A stretch of 64,000 bases of DNA. It comes from Methylomonas paludis. GTDB taxonomy: Bacteria > Pseudomonadota > Gammaproteobacteria > Methylococcales > Methylomonadaceae. A program made the position numbers and the translations under genes. Under the pieces are notes generated by a model. It had not been told where the DNA came from, ran no database searches, and saw only the letters and a program-made list of their open reading frames with translations. This document shows, piece by piece, positions 35,724 to 45,978 of this stretch (the first letter of the stretch is position 1; every line of letters starts with the position of its first letter). Location: assembly GCF_018734325.1 (NCBI RefSeq), contig NZ_CP073754.1, positions 744,001 to 808,000 of the forward strand. Direction: 5' to 3'.

Positions 35724-36022
35724 TGCGGAAATACCTGTTTAAAAGGTTTTACAGTAACACGGGCATAAACGCCCGCAGCCGTATAAGGATCGGCCGCCGC
35801 CCAGGTTTGGGCTGCATCCAGACTGGCAAATTCGGCAACAATCAAGCTCCCGGTAAAACCGGCTTCACCTGGGTTTTCTACATCAATTGCAGGATGCGGC
35901 CCGGCCAAAACCAGCCGGCCCAAATCCTGAAGCGCGTGCAGTCTGGCCAAGTGGGCAGTTCGGGTTGCCAAACGCAGGTTTAAGCTGTTTGGGTGGTCTT
36001 CACCAATAATCGCGTACAACAT
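35720..36022 (-). CDS. YciI-like protein
   Basis: A 100-residue ferredoxin-like protein. It starts [20 protein letters not shown] and carries [20 protein letters not shown] and [19 protein letters not shown], the YciI pattern with its His-Asp pair. Function is not settled. It overlaps yciB by one base and bolA by four, the usual gammaproteobacterial gene order. Confidence 0.92.
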   Translation of the reverse strand: MLYAIIGEDHPNSLNLRLATRTAHLARLHALQDLGRLVLAGPHPAIDVENPGEAGFTGSLIVAEFASLDAAQTWAAADPYTAAGVYARVTVKPFKQVFPQ

Positions 36023-36564
36023 TATTCTTTACTCTCAGGGCCGGGTGCATATTTATACAGAAAAGCCATTTGCACCACGATAAAAATCAGCATCAAACCC
36101 GGTACTCCAAAAGTTTTAAAGCTCACCCATTCATCCGTGGTGTAATGACTCATCACATATAAATTGATAAAGCCGATACTGATAAAAAAGGCCGACCAGC
36201 TCAGGTTCAGACGTTTCCAAATCGGTAAAGGCAATTCAATATTATGGCCCATCATCCGTTCGATCACGGTTTTTTTGCCCACAAACTGACTCAGCAAAAA
36301 CGCCAGACCAAATAACCACTCCATCACTGACAATTTCCATTTAATAAATTGCTCGTCTTGCAAATACAGAGTGGCACCACCCATTACCACAATTAAGGCC
36401 AGGGTGATCCACTGCATGGTTTCAACTTTGCGGTATACCAGTTTATAAATAATAACCTGGAGCAGCGTAGCCACAATAGTAACCCCGGTCGCGATATAGA
36501 TATCGAACAGTTTGTAAGTAACAAAAAACAGGACAATAGGAAAAAATTCTAAGAATGGCTTCAT
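36022..36564 (-). CDS. yciB: inner-membrane septation protein YciB (IspZ)
   Basis: A 180-residue membrane protein with five or six helices. It begins [20 protein letters not shown] and has [20 protein letters not shown], both family hallmarks. It links cell-wall synthesis and membrane structure. The open frame reaches 36771, but ATG at 36564 gives the standard start and no upstream coding is needed. It heads the operon yciB-yciI-bolA-ppiC. Confidence 0.95.
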   Translation of the reverse strand: MKPFLEFFPIVLFFVTYKLFDIYIATGVTIVATLLQVIIYKLVYRKVETMQWITLALIVVMGGATLYLQDEQFIKWKLSVMEWLFGLAFLLSQFVGKKTVIERMMGHNIELPLPIWKRLNLSWSAFFISIGFINLYVMSHYTTDEWVSFKTFGVPGLMLIFIVVQMAFLYKYAPGPESKE

Positions 36565-37069
36565 GGTAAATAACTGGGAAAATGATAGACAGAGATGAAA
36601 ATTAATTCCTAAATTTAAAGCGTCTGCAACTGACGTAGGAGGTTTTTTCTTGATTTTGAATAAGACTAAAATCCTTTTCCGGTATGAATAAGCAATTGAA
36701 TGCAAACAATCCCTGGCTAATTGTAACAACAACTTAAAGCTAAGCCCACAAGTCTGATTGAATAAAACCACGTCGCTAAAACGCCCATAGCCAATCAGCT
36801 ATATCCCGGCATTGTATGATCTTGCTATTAAATTGTATACAACAACACCGCAAATAGGTTAAGTAATCCAGACTCAACCCCAGGGCAAGCCATTAAGTTG
36901 ATGACTATGCCGGATGCCCGGCCATCACCACCAAGCTCTGTTCACGCCTCCAAGTCCAGCTCATCCAGCTGAGCTATTCGGCAAAATTTCGCCGCCAATT
37001 GGTATAAAATGGGTTTATTGTTTAACAGATACCTAAATAAGCGCATCAATCAAATTTTGAGGAAGCCCG
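36565..37069. other. non-coding divergent region before yciB and the DUF1244 gene
   Basis: About 500 bases without a supported gene. It must hold both divergent promoters, but I see no convincing -35/-10 pair. GAGGAAG at 37060-37066 is the ribosome site of the DUF1244 gene. Confidence 0.5.
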
Positions 37070-37375
37070 ATGAGCAATGACATCACCACTGAATTGGAAG
37101 CGGCGGCTTTCCGGCGTTTGCTGGAACATTTGCGCCAGCACCCGGAAGTGCAAAACATCGAATTAATGTTGTTGGCCGACTTTTGTCGCAATTGTCTGGC
37201 CAAATGGTATGCCGCTGCAGCCCAGGAGCGTGGGCTAAGTCTGGATTACGAACAAGCCAGAGAAATAATTTATGGTATGCCGTACAATGAATGGAAGGAT
37301 CTTTATCAGTTGGAAGCCACCCCGGCTCAACTGGCAAGTTACGATGCCAAACAAGCTTTAAAGCGCCAGTCATGA
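37070..37375 (+). CDS. DUF1244 family protein
   Basis: A 101-residue protein with the DUF1244 core: EVQNIELMLLADFCRNCLAKW and IIYGMPYNEWKDLYQ. The family is small, helical and uncharacterised. Its stop overlaps the next start as ATGA. Confidence 0.9.
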   Translation: MSNDITTELEAAAFRRLLEHLRQHPEVQNIELMLLADFCRNCLAKWYAAAAQERGLSLDYEQAREIIYGMPYNEWKDLYQLEATPAQLASYDAKQALKRQS

Positions 37376-38100
37376 CAAGTACACAGCAATACGATGCCAT
37401 GTTTTCCGGTATCATCGGTCAAGACTATCAAATGTTGAAACTAATTTGCCCGTATGCGATAGAGATGAGCCGTCTGGTGGCAGAGCAGGTGGCTGGTACC
37501 CAACGTCCTGATACACCCCTGACAGTGGTAGAGTTAGGCGGCGGTACCGGCATTACCACTCTGGCGATCTTGATTGCCGCAGATAATGCCAACGTACTTA
37601 GCGTTGATAACGAACCCACCATGCAAAACCAGGCGCGGCAAAATCTGCAGGAATGGTCAGCGCAAGGCCGTTTGCGGTTTAGCGGCGCTGATGCCTTAAC
37701 TGCATTACGCAACTTGGCGACAGCCAGTATCGACGTATTAGCCTCGGCCTATACCTTGCATAATTTTCCGGCAGATTATCGGATTCAGGTGTTACAGGAA
37801 GCCTATCGGGTACTGGTGCCGGGTGGCCGCTTTATCAATGGCGACCGCTATGCCCTGGACGATATCGTCACCCATACCCGCAATACCCAGCACGAAGTAG
37901 CAGGCTATTTCAAAGTCTTGACTGATATGCAGCGCCTAGATCTACTGGAACACTGGATTATCCACTTATTTAGTGACGAGTCCGAAAACTATATCATGCG
38001 CGAAGCTGAAGCCCGCCGGCAAATGGTTGCCGCTGGTTTTCAGCATATCAAGATTCACCAGCGCCTGGATGTTAATGCCCTGCTGACCGCAGAAAAATAA
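37372..38100 (+). CDS. class I SAM-dependent methyltransferase
   Basis: A 242-residue protein. VVELGGGTGITTLAILIA is motif I, LSVDNEPTMQNQA motif II, and LPGGRF-like LVPGGRFINGDRYAL motif VI. I chose ATG at 37372 (4-base overlap with the gene before); the frame extends to 37291 only through the neighbouring gene. The substrate cannot be told from sequence. Confidence 0.85.
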   Translation: MTSTQQYDAMFSGIIGQDYQMLKLICPYAIEMSRLVAEQVAGTQRPDTPLTVVELGGGTGITTLAILIAADNANVLSVDNEPTMQNQARQNLQEWSAQGRLRFSGADALTALRNLATASIDVLASAYTLHNFPADYRIQVLQEAYRVLVPGGRFINGDRYALDDIVTHTRNTQHEVAGYFKVLTDMQRLDLLEHWIIHLFSDESENYIMREAEARRQMVAAGFQHIKIHQRLDVNALLTAEK

Positions 38101-38143
38101 TTCTGATTCCCCTGATGCAAACCCTAAACTATCGAGTATAGAG

Positions 38144-39565
38144 ATGGAAGATTCCAGCCAAGACCCTAGCAGCAAACCCCGTAAAACCTCTTTAACCGAC
38201 ACCAGTTCCTTAGAGTCTAACCGTGCTAAACAGGTTGGCGATATCGATGATCAGGATGTCATAGACCGGCTGTTAATAGACGATGATCTGCCGCCGTTTA
38301 CTGAACCTGAAGCCTATCAGGATTTTGCCGAAATCCAGCTCAGTCCTGGTACCAGCGATGCCCTGGTCGAAGATTTGGCCGAATTTGCCGATGTCGATGA
38401 TAACAAGCACCGGGTGGAAAATATAGAAGAAATCACTACCCCCGAGTTGGATGCTTTAGACCAAGTGGCCGGCATTGCAGAATTCAGCGCAGAGCCTGCA
38501 GAGGTGGATTTTCCTGCTCCAGGCTTAACCGTTCACACCCCGACAGCATCGGCAAAGCCTTTGCATAGCACGCCGTCATCGACAACTGATAATAATGGCG
38601 ATCTGGAACAAGGCGCTGAACTGGCGGCCCTGGCTAGCCAGATTATCGCTTTGCAAAACCGCCAGCTTCATCTAACTCAGGAACTTGCCGAAAAAGCCAA
38701 TAAAGCTGAATTAGCCAGATTTCAAAGCGACATCGATGCCATCATCCAGACGCAATATAATAACGGCAAGCGCCAATCCGCGCCGCCGACTCAGCGCCAG
38801 ACCGTAAAATCGGCATATTTTGCCAACAGTTTGGCCGTGCTGGCCATTGCCGTTGCTGCGGGTCTGGGTTATGGTTTACAGCAGGCTGACCAGCGCATTA
38901 CGGCACTAAATGAAACCACGGTACAGTTACAGACCTTGCTCAGTAATCCGACCAGTAGTGAAGACAATCAGGAGGATAAAGCGGCATTGCAAAAAAAACT
39001 TGATGACCTTACCGCCGCAGATATAGTGCTGACTGAGCAAGTTGCCGACCTCAATAAAGCCTTAAAAAACGAAACCGTATCCACTAAAACCACACTTAGC
39101 CTGGGCAAGCAACTGGCGGGCTTAAGCAGCCAAAACAAACAAACCGATGCGGCAGTACAGGCTTTGGAAACCAAGTTGGCAGCCATAGAAAAAAACCGAG
39201 CACCTGCAGCGCATGGGCAACTAACAACCGCCTCACCGGCCAAGTCTGAGAAAAAGTCGGCCGAGCCTGAAAAAAAAACGGCGGAAATCGAAAAAAAGCC
39301 CACAGACAACAGCGAAGACAACTGGTCGGTAAGTCTAGTCGCGTTTAAGCAGGATTGGTACGCCAAACGCATTGCCGACGAATATGCCGGCAAAGGCGTA
39401 CCAGTTAAAGTCAGTAGAACTCAGGCCAAAGGTGAAAACTGGTATCGTTTGAGCGTGGATGGTTTTAAAAATCAGACGGATGCCAACAGCTATGCTGCCA
39501 AAGTCAAAAAAACTCTGAATCTGGATTCAGTGCTGGTGTTGCGCGCCAGTTCAACACAAAATTAA
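38144..39565 (+). CDS. SPOR-domain membrane protein
   Basis: A 473-residue protein. The N-terminal 220 residues are acidic and cytoplasmic, one membrane helix follows (about residues 227-245), then coiled coil (two blocks), a Lys/Glu-rich linker and a C-terminal SPOR domain (WSVSLVAFKQDWYAKRIADE, then YRLSVDGFKNQTDANSYA). SPOR domains bind denuded septal peptidoglycan, so it probably acts in cell division or envelope maintenance. It is co-directional with the 5'-nucleotidase 4 bases downstream. Confidence 0.85.
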   Translation: MEDSSQDPSSKPRKTSLTDTSSLESNRAKQVGDIDDQDVIDRLLIDDDLPPFTEPEAYQDFAEIQLSPGTSDALVEDLAEFADVDDNKHRVENIEEITTPELDALDQVAGIAEFSAEPAEVDFPAPGLTVHTPTASAKPLHSTPSSTTDNNGDLEQGAELAALASQIIALQNRQLHLTQELAEKANKAELARFQSDIDAIIQTQYNNGKRQSAPPTQRQTVKSAYFANSLAVLAIAVAAGLGYGLQQADQRITALNETTVQLQTLLSNPTSSEDNQEDKAALQKKLDDLTAADIVLTEQVADLNKALKNETVSTKTTLSLGKQLAGLSSQNKQTDAAVQALETKLAAIEKNRAPAAHGQLTTASPAKSEKKSAEPEKKTAEIEKKPTDNSEDNWSVSLVAFKQDWYAKRIADEYAGKGVPVKVSRTQAKGENWYRLSVDGFKNQTDANSYAAKVKKTLNLDSVLVLRASSTQN

Positions 39566-39569
39566 GGCC

Positions 39570-40466
39570 ATGTTGCAGCAAAAGCTCATCGTGGCCATTT
39601 CGTCGCGGGCCCTGTTCAATCTTGATGCTTCTCACCATATTTTTGAAACCCAGGGCATGGAAGCTTTTTGCCGCTATCAAATCGAGCATGAAAACGAAAT
39701 ACTCGACCCCGGTTTCGGCTTTGCGCTAGTCAAAAAATTTTTGGATCTCAACAGCGCATTTCCGGCTCAGCCTCTGGTAGAAATCATTCTGCTCTCACAG
39801 AACAGTGCCGATACCGGTTTGCGTATTTTCAACTCCATCAACCATTACGGGCTGGCGATTAGCCGCGCCGCGTTTACCAGCGGGGTATCACCCTATGCCT
39901 ACATCCCGGCCTTCGGCGCTGATTTGTTTTTGTCGGCAAATGCCGGCGATGTCCGGAAAGCCCTGGCAGCCGGCTACGCCGCCGCCACTATCATAGCCGG
40001 CGCCACCGCCAACACCTCTGAACAATTACGCATCGCCTTCGATGGAGATGCTGTGCTGTTCTCAGACGAAGCCGAAACTATCTACCAACAGCATGGCCTG
40101 GCGGCTTTTACCGACAATGAACGAAAACATGCCCATCAACCGCTGCCCGGTGGCCCTTTAAAAGGGTTTCTCAGTGCTTTGCATCGTATCCAGACTCATT
40201 TCGATCAGCAGAATCTGGCACCCATCCGGACTGCCTTGGTCACTGCTCGGGCTGCCCCCGCGCATGAGCGGGTAGTCAGAACTTTGCGGGCCTGGGGTAT
40301 CCGAATCGACGAGGCCATATTTTTGGGTGGGATGGACAAAGGCCCATTTTTGCAGGCGTTTGGTGCGGACATATTCTTCGATGACCAGAAAGGTCATTGC
40401 GAGTCTGCTGAATTACACCAGATAACGGCAGCTCACGTCCCGCATGGCGTCAAGAATCAAAGCTGA
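39570..40466 (+). CDS. cytosolic 5'-nucleotidase
   Basis: A 298-residue protein of the PF06189 family, related to animal NT5C1. LIVAISSRALFNLDASHHIF holds the variant nucleophile region, and FDGDAVLFSDEAE and IDEAIFLGGMDKGPFLQAFG are further conserved blocks. It would remove phosphate from nucleoside monophosphates. Length agrees with the family. Confidence 0.88.
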   Translation: MLQQKLIVAISSRALFNLDASHHIFETQGMEAFCRYQIEHENEILDPGFGFALVKKFLDLNSAFPAQPLVEIILLSQNSADTGLRIFNSINHYGLAISRAAFTSGVSPYAYIPAFGADLFLSANAGDVRKALAAGYAAATIIAGATANTSEQLRIAFDGDAVLFSDEAETIYQQHGLAAFTDNERKHAHQPLPGGPLKGFLSALHRIQTHFDQQNLAPIRTALVTARAAPAHERVVRTLRAWGIRIDEAIFLGGMDKGPFLQAFGADIFFDDQKGHCESAELHQITAAHVPHGVKNQS

Positions 40467-40519
40467 GGGTAAGCAATCAGACTCGTCCCTGAGTCAAAAA
40501 CAGCCAAAAACTAAAAAAA

Positions 40520-41230
40520 TTAAAGCGAGCTTTGCAGTTTGCGACGGCCGGCCAGGGTTAAGCCGCCCAAGGCGCTGGCCATCAGCCAAAATGCGCCGGG
40601 TACCGGCACTGCAGCAGCACTAAAGCTGAAGGTGGCGCCATAAACATTATTACCGTCTTGTGCCGCAGTATAAGCATTATTGCCGCCGGCAATAATCGTA
40701 TAATTGCCAGGGCCGAGCAGCAGATTAACAATTGAGGCCGTGCCGGCTACACCCGGACTGACAGACGCACTGGTGATGAAATTAACCGTGCGCTCATTAG
40801 CAACCGGATCACCATCTTGGGGTTGAGTGGTTAATGAAAACGAAGCCGCAGTATTCACCAGGCCGCGTTGTCCTGAGGCCAATGGGTAAATCGGGTTGGT
40901 ATCAAATGAATTGGTGACAAATTGGCCGCTATATAAACTGAAGGCCGGTGCCAGCAAAGCCGGTTGTGATGGGTCTCCAAGATCGGTAGAGCTCAGGCTC
41001 AGGCTGATATCGGAGGTTTGGGTCAAGGTAAAGCTATACCAGTTCACATCGTCAGTAGTGGCATAAGGAAAGCTTTGGCCTTGTTGCCAGCCGTAATTGG
41101 TAAAACTGTCATAACCGCCTATGCCGACCAGACCGTTAATATCTGTATATGAAACATGAGCTTGTGCAGCCTGATTAATACCTAACAGCAGATAGCCCAG
41201 CAGCAAGCCGGACATTAAAAAACGTTTCAT
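40520..41230 (-). CDS. VPLPA/PEP-CTERM-sorted secreted protein
   Basis: A 236-residue secreted protein. ATG at 41230 opens a signal peptide (MKRFLMSGLLLGYLLLG), with GGAGA at a good distance. The body is beta-rich and Ser/Thr/Gly-rich. The C-terminus has VPVPGAFWLMASALGGLTLA and then RRK: the sorting tag recognised by an exosortase. The protein would therefore be placed at the cell surface or into the matrix. Its function is unknown. It implies that an exosortase gene exists elsewhere in the genome. Confidence 0.85.
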   Translation of the reverse strand: MKRFLMSGLLLGYLLLGINQAAQAHVSYTDINGLVGIGGYDSFTNYGWQQGQSFPYATTDDVNWYSFTLTQTSDISLSLSSTDLGDPSQPALLAPAFSLYSGQFVTNSFDTNPIYPLASGQRGLVNTAASFSLTTQPQDGDPVANERTVNFITSASVSPGVAGTASIVNLLLGPGNYTIIAGGNNAYTAAQDGNNVYGATFSFSAAAVPVPGAFWLMASALGGLTLAGRRKLQSSL

Positions 41231-41413
41231 TGAATTATCTCCATTTAAAAAAGAACTGATCACATCCGAAACTACTGCAAACCAGGATAGTCCGCATATG
41301 GCTCGGATTTTTTTGTGCAAATCCTATGCTTAAATTTAAATTAATAATAAATTCAATATCTTGATGTTGTTAAATTAAATATTAACCGTCAGGAGTATCA
41401 AAAACTATGTTAT

Positions 41414-42916
41414 TTAACTTGTTCTATCTGAGTTATTTAACATATTTATTGCATAAGCCAGCCCCAACAGAGCCAATAAGCCTGCAAACACAGTCGTATC
41501 GCCAAACCGAGAATAAGGCGTAATACCACTCATCGGCACAATAGTGTCAGTTAGCGTGGTGGTGGTAAATGTTGCAGCCTGACTACGCACCTTGCCATCC
41601 GGGCCAATAAAACCGGTCACCCCGGTATTGGTCACCCTCACCAAATAGCGCCCAGTCTCCAAAGCCCGCATCTGCGCCATCTGCATATGTTGAAAAGCCT
41701 GAGCAGAATCACCAAACCAGGCATCGTTAGTCACATTGACAATATATCCGGCATCGCCAATCTGGCGGCTCACCAACTCGCCAAAGGCATCCTCATAACA
41801 AATAGTTGTGACAAAAGCATAACCACCGGCCGTCAACAAGGGCTGACGGTCAGCCCCAGCCGTAAAATCACCTAACGGTATTTCTAACCAGTCCAATACC
41901 CAGCCGGAAAGCGGTTGTAGCGGCAAATATTCCCCAAATGGCAGCAAATGGTTTTTGTGGTACAAGGTTGGTTTATCGCTTAATGCCAACACACTATTAA
42001 AATATTGATTACCTTCGCCGCCGCTAGGCATACTGACTACCAGATCAGTATCATGCCGCCGGGCTTCTGCCGCCAAGGGGTCGAGATAGGCTGTTTGCAC
42101 TTGTGATAAAAATGCCGGAATCGCCGTTTCCGGCCAGATGATAACCTTGCTGTCCCAATGTTGTTCAGTCAGATGCCGATAGAGTTGCAGGGTTGTGAGA
42201 CGTTGATTGGACTGCCATTTTTGATCTTGACTGATATTGCCCTGCACCAATGTAATTTTAATCGGTTCACCCGCAGCCTGAGTCCATGCCACATTTTTCA
42301 ATAACTGCCCCCCAGCCCAAATGGCCAATATCAGCCAGATATAACGGCTGGACAGCTTGGTCAGCAAAACTTCCGTTAATATAAACGCCGAGACAGCCAA
42401 TAAAAAACCGATACCATACACCCCAACTAAGGGCGCATAACCCGCCAGCGGCGAATTCAGCTGGCTGTAGGCAATTTGCAGCCATGGAAAACCATTAAGC
42501 AAATAATTGCCGCGCAAATACTCCACGCTAATCCACACAAAAGCCGCAGCAAATACCCGCCATCCAGGCCGGGAGTGTCGCATCAGGCGCACCACAACTA
42601 ATCCGGCCAACGCCGGAAATAGCGCCCAAAAACCCACCAACAGACTCGTCAGCCCAATAGCACTCAAGCCATCAGCGCCACCAAAGTCATGAATGCTGAT
42701 ATATACCCACCAAATACCGGCAGCAAATAAACCGACACCAAATAAATAGGATAGCAGAATAGGATGGTATTTAGTCGGTAACAGCCAGATCCGATAAATA
42801 AACATCAAAGCCGGTATTGCTGCATAGCCATAATCATAGGGCGCAAAAGCCAGGGTTAACAGCGCGCCCACGCCTGGAGCCGGCAATAACCATCGCCAGA
42901 TTGATATTGGAGTCAT
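41414..42916 (-). CDS. lnt: apolipoprotein N-acyltransferase
   Basis: A 500-residue inner-membrane enzyme that adds the third acyl chain to lipoproteins. About seven hydrophobic helices come first, then the nitrilase-like domain with the catalytic triad: glutamate in WPETAIPAF, lysine in KNHLLPFGEYLP and cysteine in TTICYEDAFGE. Length and order are normal. Confidence 0.95.
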   Translation of the reverse strand: MTPISIWRWLLPAPGVGALLTLAFAPYDYGYAAIPALMFIYRIWLLPTKYHPILLSYLFGVGLFAAGIWWVYISIHDFGGADGLSAIGLTSLLVGFWALFPALAGLVVVRLMRHSRPGWRVFAAAFVWISVEYLRGNYLLNGFPWLQIAYSQLNSPLAGYAPLVGVYGIGFLLAVSAFILTEVLLTKLSSRYIWLILAIWAGGQLLKNVAWTQAAGEPIKITLVQGNISQDQKWQSNQRLTTLQLYRHLTEQHWDSKVIIWPETAIPAFLSQVQTAYLDPLAAEARRHDTDLVVSMPSGGEGNQYFNSVLALSDKPTLYHKNHLLPFGEYLPLQPLSGWVLDWLEIPLGDFTAGADRQPLLTAGGYAFVTTICYEDAFGELVSRQIGDAGYIVNVTNDAWFGDSAQAFQHMQMAQMRALETGRYLVRVTNTGVTGFIGPDGKVRSQAATFTTTTLTDTIVPMSGITPYSRFGDTTVFAGLLALLGLAYAINMLNNSDRTS

Positions 42917-43254
42917 TATTTAGCTGCAATTAAAATTCAATTCGCCATTTTATTATGCAAAATCGCCGCCCAGGTAAAAAATGCTTAAGTATTTTTCATC
43001 AATATTTATCATAAGCCACTCAAAACGGTAGAGCAATTGCAATATTTCATAGCATTTTATAGATTTTTCTAAAGCCAGTCTGATGTCGGTATTACTGTAT
43101 TTCAATCGAAGTGCAGCCTATTGTTTTATATAAAAAAATATCAGATGGGCGGCAGTTTGGTACCTAACGAATTGCAAAATAGTCAACAAAAGCCCACTCT
43201 GATCGTATAATTGACTTCTTTGCATATGGACTATTGGGTATCAAACCCTGAGCA
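42917..43254. other. non-coding divergent region between lnt and gshA
   Basis: No gene is supported. The right part holds the gshA promoter candidate (43183-43211). The left part is AT-rich without a recognisable motif. Confidence 0.5.
43183..43211 (+). promoter_or_regulatory. gshA promoter candidate
   Basis: TCAACA and a perfect TATAAT lie 17 bases apart, ending 43 bases before the gshA ATG. Confidence 0.55.
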
Positions 43255-44841
43255 ATGAACTATCAACACGCTGTTTTACCTCCACTTTTGCAAGGGCTTA
43301 TTGATCTTGATCAGCAGCATTTATTAAGTCTGGGCTTAAAAGGAATCGAAAAAGAAAGTTTGCGGATTGCCGGCGATTGCAAAATTTCCCAAACCCCGCA
43401 TCCGGCAGGCTTAGGCTCGGCTTTGACTCATGCCTATATCACTACCGATTATTCTGAAGCCTTAATGGAGTTTATTACGCCACCGTTTGCCGATATCAAG
43501 CAAACCTTGGCCTATATGCATCAAATCCATCAATTTGTCTATCCGCATTTGGCAGATGAAGTATTGCTGGCTACCAGCATGCCTTGCGGGATAGACGGCG
43601 ATTTAAGTATCCCTATTGCCGAATACGGTAAATCCAATATTGCTAAAATGAAGCATGTTTACCGTAAGGGCCTGTGGCATCGTTATGGCCGCACCATGCA
43701 GGCCATTGCCGGGATCCATTTTAACTATTCCATTTCAGAAGAATTGTGGCCGCTATTGCACCAAATCAGCGAGACGGAAAGCACTCTTGAAGACTATATT
43801 TCGTCTGCTTATTTTGGCCTGATCAGGAATTTTCAACGTCAGGGCTGGCTGATACTTTATCTGTTCGGCGCATCTCCGGTGATCTGTAAATCCTTTTTCA
43901 GCAGCCGCCCGCAGTTAATGCAGGAGTTTGAAGAATTCGATAAAAACAATCTGTATCACCCTTATGCGACTTCGCTGCGGATGAGCGATATCGGTTATAA
44001 GAGTAAGAATCAGGCAAATCTTAAAATCAATTACAATTCACTTGATGGCTATGTCGAAAGTCTCAGTTCCGCTATCAATACGCCCTACCCGGAATATGAA
44101 AAAATCGGCGTCAAAGTTGATGGCGACTACCGGCAGCTTAATGCCAATATTCTGCAAATCGAGAACGAATTTTACAGCACCATGCGTCCCAAACAAATCG
44201 CCAAATCGGGAGAAAAACCCACCTTGGCATTAAAACGGCGCGGTGTCTTATATGTGGAAATGCGTTCCCTGGATTTAAACCTGTTCAATCCCATCGGCAT
44301 CGAAGAAAGTACAGCCAGATTCATCGAAGCGTTTTTACTCAGCTGTCTGCTGCATGATAGCCCCCGCCAGGGTAGCGAAGAGTTTCAGATTAACAACAGC
44401 AACCAATTATTGGTGGCCAATCAGGGCCGCAAACCAGGATTGAAACTCAATAAAAACGGTAAAGCCATCAGCCTGCACGATTGGGCCTACAGTATTTTGT
44501 CGGCCATGCAACCAATTTGTGCCATCCTGGATCAGGGCACCATAGACAACCCCTACCAAATGGCCCTGCATCAACAAATGGCGGTAGTGGCCAATACCGC
44601 CTTAACGCCATCGGCCCGTATTCTGGCCTGTATGCGCAATAATCAACAGGAATTCGGTTGTTTTGCTACCGATACCTCGGTTTTACACAAACAACTGTTC
44701 CTGTCTCAGCCGCTGGATAAACTGAATCAGCAGCGTTTCCAAGATATGGCCGTAGCCTCGCTGAGAAAACAGGCCCATATCGAAGCCAACGACAACTTGA
44801 GTTTCGATGACTTCCTCACCCGATACTTTAATCAGGCCTAA
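43255..44841 (+). CDS. gshA: glutamate-cysteine ligase
   Basis: A 528-residue enzyme for the first step of glutathione synthesis. [12 protein letters not shown] near the N-terminus and [16 protein letters not shown] are the substrate-binding blocks, and GIHFNYS and [18 protein letters not shown] follow. This is the gammaproteobacterial GshA type. cysH starts 5 bases downstream, so sulfur assimilation and glutathione synthesis look co-regulated. Confidence 0.95.
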   Translation: MNYQHAVLPPLLQGLIDLDQQHLLSLGLKGIEKESLRIAGDCKISQTPHPAGLGSALTHAYITTDYSEALMEFITPPFADIKQTLAYMHQIHQFVYPHLADEVLLATSMPCGIDGDLSIPIAEYGKSNIAKMKHVYRKGLWHRYGRTMQAIAGIHFNYSISEELWPLLHQISETESTLEDYISSAYFGLIRNFQRQGWLILYLFGASPVICKSFFSSRPQLMQEFEEFDKNNLYHPYATSLRMSDIGYKSKNQANLKINYNSLDGYVESLSSAINTPYPEYEKIGVKVDGDYRQLNANILQIENEFYSTMRPKQIAKSGEKPTLALKRRGVLYVEMRSLDLNLFNPIGIEESTARFIEAFLLSCLLHDSPRQGSEEFQINNSNQLLVANQGRKPGLKLNKNGKAISLHDWAYSILSAMQPICAILDQGTIDNPYQMALHQQMAVVANTALTPSARILACMRNNQQEFGCFATDTSVLHKQLFLSQPLDKLNQQRFQDMAVASLRKQAHIEANDNLSFDDFLTRYFNQA

Positions 44842-44846
44842 AGACT

Positions 44847-45569
44847 ATGAATGCATTCGACATCGCCAGCCTGCAAGCTGAATTACAAGGTAAAAATCCG
44901 CGCACCATTTTAAAAACGGCATTAGCAAATTTTGAAAATATTGCCATCTCCTTCAGCGGCGCGGAAGATGTGGTTTTGATTGATATGGCGGTAAAAATCC
45001 GTCCCGATATTCAAATATTTTCTCTGGATACCGGTCGTTTGCATGCAGAAACTTACCAATTTATCGAACAAGTACGCAAACATTACCAGATTGAGATCGA
45101 GCTGTTGAGTCCAGATTTTCATAGTTTGGACAGTTTTGTCAAACAAAAAGGTCTATTCAGTTTTTATGAAGACGGACATCATGAATGTTGCGGTATTCGC
45201 AAGGTAGCACCTTTGCGGCGGAAATTAGCTAATCTGGATGCCTGGATTACCGGTCAGCGTAAAGATCAAAGTTTGGATACTCGTAGCGATATACCCGAAG
45301 CTCAGCTTGACACCAGTTTTTCCAGCGCCGAGCAAAAAATTTACAAATTTAATCCGCTGCTGAACTGGAGCTCTGCCCAGGTCTGGGACTATATAGAAGC
45401 CTATCAGGTGCCCTATAACAGCCTGCACGCGCAAGGCTTTATCAGCATAGGTTGCCAGCCCTGTACCCGTCCGGTCTTGCCTAATCAGCACGAAAGAGCC
45501 GGCAGATGGTGGTGGGAAGATACCGCCAAAAAAGAATGTGGTTTACATGCCGCTAATCTAAAAGATTAA
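44847..45569 (+). CDS. cysH: adenylyl-sulfate (APS) reductase, iron-sulfur type
   Basis: A 240-residue enzyme reducing activated sulfate to sulfite. It has the PAPS-reductase fold with [14 protein letters not shown] and the catalytic ECGLH near the C-terminus. It also has [12 protein letters not shown] and IGCQPCTRP, the four cysteines that bind a 4Fe-4S cluster. That cysteine set points to APS rather than PAPS as substrate (EC 1.8.4.10). It is directly downstream of gshA. Confidence 0.93.
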   Translation: MNAFDIASLQAELQGKNPRTILKTALANFENIAISFSGAEDVVLIDMAVKIRPDIQIFSLDTGRLHAETYQFIEQVRKHYQIEIELLSPDFHSLDSFVKQKGLFSFYEDGHHECCGIRKVAPLRRKLANLDAWITGQRKDQSLDTRSDIPEAQLDTSFSSAEQKIYKFNPLLNWSSAQVWDYIEAYQVPYNSLHAQGFISIGCQPCTRPVLPNQHERAGRWWWEDTAKKECGLHAANLKD

Positions 45570-45978
45570 ACGTCAAAGCCTCGTTTAGCCTAGTAGTCGA
45601 CCATTCTTAATTTTGCCGAATACGGCGTAGGATGCGCTGAACGCAGTGATGGGCAGCAATACGAACGATGCGCCTCCAGGAGTTGGCACATCCTAATTCC
45701 AGTTGGTCAACCACAAGCAAAGCGCCAGTCTGGTCAATAACGACCAGACTGGCTTCCTGATTGAGCTGCTCAGCATTACTTTGTGGCAACTGTCATATAT
45801 TAAATAAATCACCGCACAAAGTTTTGCAAATTCGGATAATATGCTAAGCTTTGCTGCTAGTGTGAAACTCTTCATAATCACCAACACATAGCCCGAAGCG
45901 CCATCAGCACCAAGCCCAAGCATTTGGCACGATCAGGCCGATACAGGTCTGTTAGCGACATAAATAGAGAGTCAAATT
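45570..45978. other. non-coding region before the repeat protein
   Basis: About 410 bases without a convincing gene. A weak minus-strand frame near 45693-45923 has no family pattern and no ribosome site. The stretch around 45615-45690 looks like a degenerate interspersed repeat, but only one copy is present here. Confidence 0.45.

Noticed and set aside
36565-36771. Longer form of YciB
   Set aside because: The added 69 residues are non-homologous to the family and the usual MKPFLEFFP start is at 36564.
44847-45569. PAPS reductase (E. coli CysH type)
   Set aside because: The CC and CxxC pairs that hold a 4Fe-4S cluster are present, which marks APS reductases.
45693-45923. Minus-strand open frame in the gap before the repeat protein
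   Set aside because: No ribosome site and no family pattern; composition looks like non-coding DNA.
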